A DNA stretch of 10,682 nt. Source: Altererythrobacter sp. GTDB taxonomy: Bacteria > Pseudomonadota > Alphaproteobacteria > Sphingomonadales > Sphingomonadaceae. A program made the translations under genes and the position numbers. Numbering within the stretch: the first letter of the stretch is position 1; the number at the start of each line of letters is the position of its first letter. Positions 5,707-10,682 of this stretch are shown here, in pieces. The notes under the pieces were generated by a model. It was given only the letters and a program-made list of their open reading frames with translations. It was not told where the DNA came from and searched no databases. The stretch lies in the NCBI GenBank assembly GCA_011524425.1, contig WTKI01000009.1:1-10682 (forward strand), given 5' to 3'.

Positions 5707-6639
5707 TTCCACTAGCCTCGCCAGCAAAGCGCGCTCCAGATCATCGACTTCGCCATCGGCATCGATCATTTTTTCAAGCCAAGCTTGCTCATTGTCTTCG
5801 ACGAGGTTTCCGGCCGCGGCAGCAGCTGTATAGTTCGTGCCTTCAGGCTTCTTGCCAAAGGCTTTGCCGAAATGATTATGCACTTGCGGCAGTTCGCGCG
5901 CCATTGCGCCCATGAAGCGCCCTACGCTTGCCTTGTTGTCAGCGATGAAAGCTTCGAGCTCTTTTACGCGGGCATGATCGAGCTGGGCATTCGTCAGAGC
6001 GAAACCTTTGAGGTAGTTCGCAACGCCATCAACAAACAGATCATCCCATTGCGGCGCGTTTTCTTCCTGCACGGTCGCTTCTTTCAATCGAAACAGGAGC
6101 TCTGCATCATAGCGGCTGACGGCTGCCGGACCAAAGCCCCCGCTTGCAAAAACAAGCCGGCGTAGAATTCGGCATTCAGCAGCAGAGATGTGACAGGATG
6201 CGAGTTCGCCTCCGCATCGAGTGGGGCCGGTGCCTGTCAGCACTGCCTGTTCAATCTGTCGCTCCGCATAACGCTTGAGCATATCCGGCACGTTTTGTGC
6301 TTTCTCGACAATGCGCACTAAAGCTTCCAGTTCGGCCATGCTGTCGAGCTTGCCATCATGGTCGAATGCATTGATCAGCCATTTGGCCTCTGCCTCGTCA
6401 CACATGCCGCGCGGCTCAGTGCCGTTGAGCACAAATTCGCTGATCGCTTCGACGAAGAAGTCGACCCATTGCTCATCGCGCGTCCCAAGGGCGTTGTTGA
6501 TCGCAAAGATGGCTTCCGCTTCCTCGCGATAGATTTTGCCGTCGCCCCAGCCTAGCTGGCGCAAATCGGCCAATTCCGCTGGCGTCACGACGCCATCTTC
6601 AGCGACCTTCGCGGCGAGTTGTGAAAACTGAATGCTCAT
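5698..6639 (-). CDS. Two-repeat helical protein with TerB-like DxDG motifs, function unknown (313 aa)
   Basis: I do not recognise a named gene. The sequence is an internal duplication of a ~100-residue helical module. Repeat 1 (~17-115) contains VTPAEL, EEAEAIFAINNAL, DEQWVDFFVEAISEFV and AKWLINAFDHDGKLD followed by E-x-ALVRIVE. Repeat 2 (~150-313) contains ISAAEC, YDAELLFRLKEA, APQWDDLFVDGVANYL and QAWLEKMIDADGEVD followed by E-x-ALLARLVE, with ~70 extra residues inserted before the last block. The D-x-D-G-x-x-D-x3-E pattern at 93-103 and 293-303 resembles metal-binding TerB or EF-hand-like motifs. It lacks a signal peptide and is probably cytosolic. I start at ATG 6639 (MSIQFSQL) because GGGGGTG lies just upstream; extension to TTG 6681 reads through a hairpin. 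Its end faces the suf operon. Confidence 0.85.
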   Translation of the reverse strand: MSIQFSQLAAKVAEDGVVTPAELADLRQLGWGDGKIYREEAEAIFAINNALGTRDEQWVDFFVEAISEFVLNGTEPRGMCDEAEAKWLINAFDHDGKLDSMAELEALVRIVEKAQNVPDMLKRYAERQIEQAVLTGTGPTRCGGELASCHISAAECRILRRLVFASGGFGPAAVSRYDAELLFRLKEATVQEENAPQWDDLFVDGVANYLKGFALTNAQLDHARVKELEAFIADNKASVGRFMGAMARELPQVHNHFGKAFGKKPEGTNYTAAAAAGNLVEDNEQAWLEKMIDADGEVDDLERALLARLVEEG

Positions 6640-6643
6640 CTGC

Positions 6644-6672
6644 AAAAACACCCCCTGATTACACGGGGTTTT
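6644..6672 (-). terminator. Hairpin with T-tract (minus strand) just upstream of the two-repeat gene; terminator or attenuator
   Basis: On the minus strand AAAACCCC, a ~9-nt loop and GGGGGTGTTTTT form a stem of C/G and A/T pairs with a small bulge, ending in five T. It lies 39 nt after the stop of the upstream lipoprotein gene, as expected for an intrinsic terminator. It ends only 4 nt before the next ATG, and its 3' arm contains the presumed ribosome site GGGGGTG. It could therefore terminate the upstream transcript or control translation of the next gene. Confidence 0.5.
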
Positions 6673-6710
6673 ATGGCACAACAGGCTTAAGAGCGGGTTA
6701 CCAGCGCGCT

Positions 6711-7196
6711 CTATCTGCGCCTTAGGGCTTCTACACAGGAAGCCCGGTCAACCGGCCGGCCATCGCTGGCGCGCCGCGCTTCGACATGGGTTGCACTGGG
6801 AGATGTGCCTGGTGATAGCGGGTAGAGATAGACATCAAGCACGCAAGGCTCACCTGTGAACTGCAACTTTAACGCATCGCCCTCTTCAACGCGCAGTCGT
6901 GGGTTGCCAAAGCGTCGCTCGAGCTGACCGGGGCTGGCCCCGATGACGAGATCCAGGCCCGGAGCGCGCATAATTTGCGGGGGTCGTTGTCCAGTAGTGG
7001 TGGAAGAGGGCAAGGCCTGCGATGTTTGCGCAGGAGTTTGCGTGTTCGTCGAGCGTGCGGGCGATGGCGGGGTGGATTGCGATTGCGTTTGGCTCGCCTG
7101 ACCTGGTCCGCCGGGGATGAAGTTGGGCGACGTTGAAACGCAAGCTGTGAGCACAGGGCTCAGCATCACGAGAAGAACAAGACGCAAGTCAACCAT
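6711..7196 (-). CDS. Putative lipoprotein with Q/S/T/P-rich linker (161 aa)
   Basis: The N terminus VLLVMLSPVLTACVS is a lipoprotein signal with lipobox LTAC (C19), so the mature protein should be lipid-anchored, probably in the outer membrane. Residues ~33-75 are a low-complexity Gln/Ser/Thr/Pro linker. The folded C-terminal part (~77-161) begins PGLDLVIGASPGQLERRFGNPR, which recalls the G-x-S-x3-[LV]-x3-[LF]-G-x-P pattern of BamE/SmpA-like domains, and contains C118 and C154, which could form a disulfide. I infer a small envelope protein of unknown role; the BamE-like resemblance is only suggestive. The start overlaps the end of the upstream EI24-type gene by 8 nt, so the two are likely one operon. 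A hairpin follows the stop. Confidence 0.82.
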   Translation of the reverse strand: MVDLRLVLLVMLSPVLTACVSTSPNFIPGGPGQASQTQSQSTPPSPARSTNTQTPAQTSQALPSSTTTGQRPPQIMRAPGLDLVIGASPGQLERRFGNPRLRVEEGDALKLQFTGEPCVLDVYLYPLSPGTSPSATHVEARRASDGRPVDRASCVEALRRR

Positions 7197-7875
7197 GGAT
7201 CAAATCCAACTTTCGATGAACCATATGGGTTCCTGCTGCAGCTCCGATAACCGGAGCTAGAATGTTGATGAAGGGGATCACCATGAGTCCGGCGATAGCC
7301 CCGCCAAGAGCCAGCCGCTCGAACGGGCCCACAGGCGATCTGGCCTCAGGTAAAGATCTGTGTCTAAACCAGCCCATATCGGTCAGCTCGCGCCCTAATA
7401 GGACCGCATTGACTAAGAGAAATATCACCGCGGGACCTATGGCTGTGAACACCAGAACAACAGCGACCGGGATCGCGAGCGCGTTATAGCCAAGTGTGCG
7501 CCCAATCCCTTTAAGCGAATTGCTGAGGTCTTCACGAAAGGGCAACTTGCGAGCTTTTCTGGCAGCATCCGGATAGTGTTTGGCTTCAACCGCAGCAACG
7601 ACCTCGTCTGCGAAGAACTGCAAAACTGCCAATGCGACAATGCGGAACACGAACCATGCAAGCAGAAACGTCAAAACAGCGCCGATCACGACATAACTGT
7701 CGCCAGCCAGCTCTCCATATTCGCCCAGCAGCCAAGGGAGCGTTTTTACCAGGGCGAATGCGAACAGAATAAACACACACAAAGTGATAGCCAAACTCTT
7801 CCCCAACACCCGCAAAATTGCTGGATCAGCAAGCTGGCAAAAGGCGAGCAGGACAGAAGAAATCGCAAGGTGCAT
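7189..7875 (-). CDS. EI24/CysZ-type integral membrane protein (228 aa)
   Basis: This is a polytopic membrane protein with hydrophobic segments at about residues 25-48, 60-86, 130-160 and 188-216. The pattern fits the EI24 domain family, which includes the sulfate permease CysZ: a polar cytoplasmic-looking loop (ADEVVAAVEAKHYPDAARKARKLPF), GREL at 161-164, and the C-terminal block VIPFINILAPVIGAAAGTHMVHR typical of the family. CysZ imports sulfate for cysteine synthesis, but many EI24 proteins are uncharacterised, so I do not use the symbol. ATG 7875 has a very good ribosome site (GGAGG, 8-nt spacing). The gene is divergent from the PfkB-family gene and overlaps the downstream lipoprotein gene by 8 nt. 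Confidence 0.82.
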   Translation of the reverse strand: MHLAISSVLLAFCQLADPAILRVLGKSLAITLCVFILFAFALVKTLPWLLGEYGELAGDSYVVIGAVLTFLLAWFVFRIVALAVLQFFADEVVAAVEAKHYPDAARKARKLPFREDLSNSLKGIGRTLGYNALAIPVAVVLVFTAIGPAVIFLLVNAVLLGRELTDMGWFRHRSLPEARSPVGPFERLALGGAIAGLMVIPFINILAPVIGAAAGTHMVHRKLDLIHG

Positions 7876-7887
7876 AGCGCTATCCTC

Positions 7888-7920
7888 CCAATTGCCAGCA
7901 AGTGCTGCTGCGTCAATTGG
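7888..7920. promoter_or_regulatory. Nested inverted repeats in the divergent intergenic region (possible operator)
   Basis: CCAATTG (7888-7894) and CAATTGG (7914-7920) are perfect 7-base inverted arms separated by 19 nt. Inside them CAGCA (7896-7900) and TGCTG (7903-7907) form a second perfect dyad with a 2-nt spacer, with a centre only ~2-3 nt from that of the outer dyad. The element starts about 12 nt upstream of the EI24-type gene start and includes part of its ribosome site region. It could be a repressor operator or a leader RNA hairpin. Confidence 0.4.
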
Positions 7921-7943
7921 TCACATGCACCCTGCGATACAAT
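7917..7943 (+). promoter_or_regulatory. Weak candidate promoter for the PfkB-family gene
   Basis: TTGGTC (7917-7922) and TACAAT (7938-7943) are separated by 15 nt. The -10 box matches the consensus at five of six positions, but the -35 box is poor and the spacer short. The predicted start point is about 70 nt before the gene. The -35 box overlaps the right arm of the dyad at 7888-7920. Confidence 0.3.
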
Positions 7944-8018
7944 CCGCCCCTTGGCTAAGATGAAGCGAGCCGCTAGGCCCGCGCGCATCAACATTTCTTC
8001 TCAGAACAGGATCCTTAC

Positions 8019-9014
8019 GTGTCTGAACCCCGCTATGACGTGATCGCGATTGGTAATGCGATCGTCGATATCATTGCCGCTTGCGACGATGCCACCATTG
8101 AAGAGCTGCAGCTTAATCGCGGCGGTATGACGCTTGTCGATGCTGACGGCGCGGACACGCTCTATGCAGCAATGGGCCCTGCAACAGAAAAATCAGGCGG
8201 CTCTGCTGCAAACACGCTGGCAGGACTGGCAGAGCTAGGCACGCAATGTGCCTTTATCGGCCAAGTCGCTAAGGACCAGTTTGGTGAAGTCTTTGCCCAT
8301 GACATTCGCGCTGCGGGCATCGATTTTGACACGCCTATGCTGGAAGGCGGGGAGCCGACCGGGCGCTGCCTGATTTTCGTGACGCCCGATGGCGAACGCA
8401 CAATGAACACGTTCCTCGGCGCAGGTCAGGTCCTGCCGGCCGAAGCTCTGGATGAAGAGCTGATCGCAAGCGGAGCGATCCTCTATCTGGAAGGATATTT
8501 GTGGGATCCCGAAGAGCCGCGCCGCGCTATGCGCCGCGCGATTGATGTGGCCCGCAAGGCAGGGCGCAAGATCGCATTTACAGCCAGCGAAAGCTTTGTG
8601 ATCGATCGCCACGGCGATGATTTTCGCGCCATGATCGAAGACGGTGTGCTGGACATTCTGTTTGTCAATGAAAGCGAGCTGGCAACACTTACCGGCGAAG
8701 CAGAATTTGAAGCGGGCCTCGCTGCCATAGCCGGGAAAGTGCCTGTGCTGGTCGCGACGCGCGGTCCGGATGGCGCTGTTGCGATCGCGCATGGCGAGCG
8801 CGCAGAAGTCGCAGCAGAACCGGTTGAGGCCGTAGTGGATACAACCGGCGCCGGAGATCAGTTTGCAGCAGGTTTTCTGTCAGGCCATGCAAAAGGCGAA
8901 CCGCTGGCGGTCTGCCTGAAGCGCGGTGCAATCGCAGCGGCTGAAGTGATCAGCCATTACGGCCCCCGCCCAGAAGCCGACATGCAAAAGCTGATGGCGG
9001 ACAAGCTCGCTTAA
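8019..9014 (+). CDS. PfkB-family carbohydrate/nucleoside kinase, adenosine kinase-like (331 aa)
   Basis: This is a ribokinase (PfkB) fold kinase, most like the bacterial proteins annotated as adenosine kinase (adenosine + ATP to AMP + ADP). Visible features are the N-terminal strand YDVIAIGNAIVDI, the glycine-rich sugar-binding segment KSGGSAANTLAGLAELG (58-74), the lid strand TGRCLIFVTPDGERTMNT, the N-x-x-E motif at 217-220 (VNESEL), and the C-terminal signature DTTGAGDQFAAGF (274-286) with catalytic base D280. The length fits the family. GTG 8019 is the start, with AGGA at 8008-8011 about 7 nt upstream. Substrate cannot be fixed from sequence: PfkB kinases also act on ribose, fructose or other nucleosides. 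A purine synthesis gene (purD) nearby fits a role in purine salvage but is not proof. Confidence 0.9.
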   Translation: MSEPRYDVIAIGNAIVDIIAACDDATIEELQLNRGGMTLVDADGADTLYAAMGPATEKSGGSAANTLAGLAELGTQCAFIGQVAKDQFGEVFAHDIRAAGIDFDTPMLEGGEPTGRCLIFVTPDGERTMNTFLGAGQVLPAEALDEELIASGAILYLEGYLWDPEEPRRAMRRAIDVARKAGRKIAFTASESFVIDRHGDDFRAMIEDGVLDILFVNESELATLTGEAEFEAGLAAIAGKVPVLVATRGPDGAVAIAHGERAEVAAEPVEAVVDTTGAGDQFAAGFLSGHAKGEPLAVCLKRGAIAAAEVISHYGPRPEADMQKLMADKLA

Positions 9015-9062
9015 GCGGGCGGGGCGGACCAAACCTGCTCTCGTGTCCCAGACAAAGATGCG

Positions 9063-9095
9063 CGAAACCGCCCGGCCAATGACCGGTCGATTTCG
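9063..9095. terminator. Imperfect hairpin between convergent genes, possible terminator
   Basis: CGAAA (9063-9067) pairs with TTTCG (9091-9095). CCGG (9072-9075) pairs with CCGG (9083-9086) around a 7-nt loop, with a 4x4 internal loop between the stems. It lies 49 nt after the PfkB-family stop and 17 nt past the end of the facing small gene. No T-run follows on either strand, so termination is uncertain. Confidence 0.3.
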
Positions 9096-9111
9096 TCACG
9101 TGTTCAAATTT

Positions 9112-9270
9112 TCAACGCCGCAGGAAAAGCGAGGATAGCCAGGAGCGTTCCTCATATCCCATCGGCCTGATCGGGCCGAATTTTGCGCGTCTTGCTTCCG
9201 GGTCCAAAGGCCGCGCATTTGGCAGCCAGTTGTTGGTACCCTGGTTATGGTATCTCAACGAGGACATCAT
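9112..9270 (-). CDS. Probable small basic protein, unknown function (52 aa)
   Basis: I do not recognise a named family. Translated from ATG 9270, the protein runs MMSSLRYHNQGTNNWLPN, then an R/P-rich core with LDPEARRAKFGPIRPMGYEE, and ends in a hydrophobic-basic tail WLSSLFLRR. It is strongly basic. The pattern of Arg-rich segment, G-x-I-x-P-M and a C-terminal W-L-x-x-L-F-x-R looks like small conserved proteins I associate with sphingomonads, but this is recollection rather than a search. GAAGGTGGT directly before the two ATG codons is a near-consensus ribosome site, best spaced for ATG 9267. The frame is open further upstream to 9393, but that region has no ribosome site and lacks the same composition. 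It lies downstream of purD on the same strand. Confidence 0.6.
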   Translation of the reverse strand: MMSSLRYHNQGTNNWLPNARPLDPEARRAKFGPIRPMGYEERSWLSSLFLRR

Positions 9271-9394
9271 ACCACCTTCGTTCTTGTTAAACTGAATGCG
9301 ACCGTATGATTGTCGAATCCTGTTATACGCCGTTGTAGGGCGTGCCGGGAGGGGGTTGAGGTGTGTATTTTTCCACAGCCGGTCATGCGCCAAG

Positions 9395-9466
9395 GCTTGG
9401 GGCCAAGCGCCGATCCGAGCAACCTCGGTGAAATACCTAGGAAATCAGTCTAATAGGCAAAAGCCT
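9395..9466 (-). other. Cluster of three short hairpins after purD (possible 3' UTR or small RNA structure)
   Basis: Three perfect small inverted repeats occur in 72 nt. On the minus strand they are AGGC-TTTT-GCCT (9455-9466), CCGAG-GTTG-CTCGG (9415-9428) and GCTTGG-CC-CCAAGC (9395-9408). The first begins 3 nt after the purD stop codon. None is followed by a clear T-tract. They could protect the purD transcript's 3' end, terminate it weakly, or form the leader of the small gene at 9112-9270. The rest of 9271-9468 shows no other gene. Confidence 0.35.
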
Positions 9467-9468
9467 TG

Positions 9469-10682
9469 TCACGCCCGCTCGCGCGCGACCTCGCGATAGC
9501 CAATATCGGTTCGATAAAATCCGCTTGGGAAGTGTATCTTTTTAGCCGCAGAATAAGCACTTGATTGCGCAGATGTGACGGATTTGTCCAACGCGGTGAC
9601 GTTCAAAACCCTCCCGCCACTGGCTACGAGTCGCCCGTCACTTATCGATGTGCCGGCGTGAAAGACCTTCACCCCGCTAGATATCGATTCGGACAATTCG
9701 ATCGTCCCGCCTTTCTCCGGCGTATCGGGATAGCCCTTGGCCGCCATCACAACAGTAAGAGCTGTTTGAGGATCAAATGCCAAGGCTTGGTCGTTCAATT
9801 GGGCAAGTTCGCCTTTTGCGCATGCCAGCATGGTGGCGACAAGATCGCCGTGATAGCGCATCATCAAAACCTGGCATTCCGGATCGCCAAAGCGGCAATT
9901 GTATTCAATCAGCTTTGGACCCTGGTCTGTCAGCATCAGCCCGGCGTAGAGTACCCCTGAATAGGGAGTGCCTTCTGCCGCCATCGTGCGCACAGTTGGC
10001 TCGATGATTTCCGCCATCACGCGGGCCTGCAATTCGTCTGTCAAAACTGGTGCAGGGGAGTATGCACCCATCCCGCCGGTATTAGGGCCGGTGTCACCAT
10101 CACCCACACGCTTGTGATCTTGCGCTGTGCCGAACGGGATGATGGCTTCCCCATCAGTTAAAGCAAAGAAACTCGCTTCTTCGCCGCGCATGAATTCCTC
10201 GATCACAACTTCTGCGCCAGCTTCCCCGAACCGGCCTCCAAACATGTCCGACAATGCAGCTTCGGCGTCTTCACATGTTTCCGCAATCACAACGCCTTTG
10301 CCAGCCGCAAGCCCGTCAGCCTTAAGCACAAACGGCGCTTCAAATTTGGATAGCGCAGCAATTGCCTCCCCCAGCGAGGTGGTGCGGACATAGCCTGCAG
10401 TCGGAATACTTGCGCGTTCGCAAAGATCCTTCGTAAAGCCCTTGCTGCCTTCCAGCTGGGCCGCAGTTTTGGACGGTCCGAAAACAGGAACATCGTGCGC
10501 GCGCAGACTGTCGGCTAACCCCTCGACCAGCGGCGCCTCTGGCCCGATCACCACCAGACCGATGTCATGCTCTGCGCAAAAACCGGCCACCGCTGCATGG
10601 TCGCTTGCGTCCAGATTGACCAGCTCGGCTTCCTCCGCCATGCCCGGATTGCCAGGGCAAGCGTAGAGTTTGGAGGCGGTAG
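9469..10682 (-). CDS. purD: PurD, phosphoribosylamine-glycine ligase (GAR synthetase), 5' end beyond window
   Basis: PurD joins 5-phosphoribosylamine and glycine with ATP to form GAR, the second step of de novo purine synthesis. About 403 residues are visible. The frame continues to the window edge as [21 protein letters not shown], so ATG 10641 is internal and only some 20-25 N-terminal residues are missing. ATP-grasp features in order are [76 protein letters not shown] and [17 protein letters not shown], the last carrying the metal- and ATP-binding E/N residues. The C terminus [16 protein letters not shown] is intact and ends at TGA 9471-9469. All expected PurD blocks are present, with no sign of a frameshift. 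Its promoter is outside the window. Confidence 0.97.
   Translation of the reverse strand, partial: TASKLYACPGNPGMAEEAELVNLDASDHAAVAGFCAEHDIGLVVIGPEAPLVEGLADSLRAHDVPVFGPSKTAAQLEGSKGFTKDLCERASIPTAGYVRTTSLGEAIAALSKFEAPFVLKADGLAAGKGVVIAETCEDAEAALSDMFGGRFGEAGAEVVIEEFMRGEEASFFALTDGEAIIPFGTAQDHKRVGDGDTGPNTGGMGAYSPAPVLTDELQARVMAEIIEPTVRTMAAEGTPYSGVLYAGLMLTDQGPKLIEYNCRFGDPECQVLMMRYHGDLVATMLACAKGELAQLNDQALAFDPQTALTVVMAAKGYPDTPEKGGTIELSESISSGVKVFHAGTSISDGRLVASGGRVLNVTALDKSVTSAQSSAYSAAKKIHFPSGFYRTDIGYREVARERA

Noticed and set aside
5785..6165. Plus-strand open frame inside the two-repeat gene
   Set aside because: It is antisense to a frame with clear internal protein repeats and has no family resemblance.
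6640..6681. N-terminal extension of the two-repeat protein from TTG 6681
   Set aside because: The extra 14 residues would be encoded by the hairpin and T-tract region, and ATG 6639 has its own ribosome-site-like sequence.
6691..6711. GAGCG/CGCTC inverted repeat right after the lipoprotein gene stop
   Set aside because: The stem is only five pairs with an 11-nt loop and no T-tract. The hairpin at 6644-6672 is a better terminator candidate.
7576..8043. Plus-strand open frame across the EI24-type gene and the divergent intergenic region
   Set aside because: It is the antisense shadow of a clear membrane protein and runs out of frame into the PfkB-family gene start.
9271..9393. Longer version of the small minus-strand protein starting at 9393
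   Set aside because: The upstream part has no ribosome site and a different composition, and the ATG pair at 9270/9267 has a near-consensus ribosome site.
1..10682. CRISPR arrays, insertion sequences, prophage genes, tRNA or rRNA genes
   Set aside because: I saw no regularly spaced repeats, transposase or integrase motifs, or RNA gene signatures on either strand. Almost all of the window is accounted for by housekeeping genes.

Overview
The window reads as chromosomal DNA of an alphaproteobacterium, most likely Sphingomonadales and close to Erythrobacteraceae. This is inferred from the SUF gene order, the short SufD, the DUF559 and DUF59 genes inside the SUF operon, codon use and protein flavour. 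No database search was possible.

Positions 1-5671 (+) are one tightly packed SUF iron-sulfur cluster assembly operon that enters from the left with the last ~75 residues of SufB. The order is sufB (partial), small membrane protein, degenerate DUF559 protein, second small membrane protein, exported protein, sufC, small four-cysteine protein, sufD, sufS, DUF59/SufT-like gene, and an A-type carrier (SufA/IscA-like). Almost every junction overlaps by 1-14 nt or is separated by fewer than 10 nt, so the genes should be co-transcribed and translationally coupled. The promoter and any regulator lie upstream of the window. SufS supplies persulfide sulfur, SufB-SufC2-SufD builds the cluster, and the DUF59 protein and A-type carrier act in maturation or delivery. 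Five interleaved small genes have no assigned role and are the most interesting content.

Positions 5698-7875 (-) hold three genes read leftward, convergent with the suf operon: an EI24/CysZ-type membrane protein, a lipoprotein overlapping it by 8 nt, and a two-repeat helical protein with TerB-like DxDG motifs. A strong hairpin lies between the last two.

A 143-nt divergent intergenic region with nested dyads separates the EI24 gene from a PfkB-family (adenosine kinase-like) gene at 8019-9014 (+). The segment 9015-9468 holds a hairpin, a probable ~52-residue basic small protein on the minus strand and a cluster of three short hairpins. The window ends inside purD (-, 5' end missing), a de novo purine synthesis gene. 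No tRNA, rRNA, mobile element or CRISPR array was seen. The window is mostly ordinary housekeeping DNA with uncharacterised passengers in the suf operon; I see no clear new defence or mobile system.
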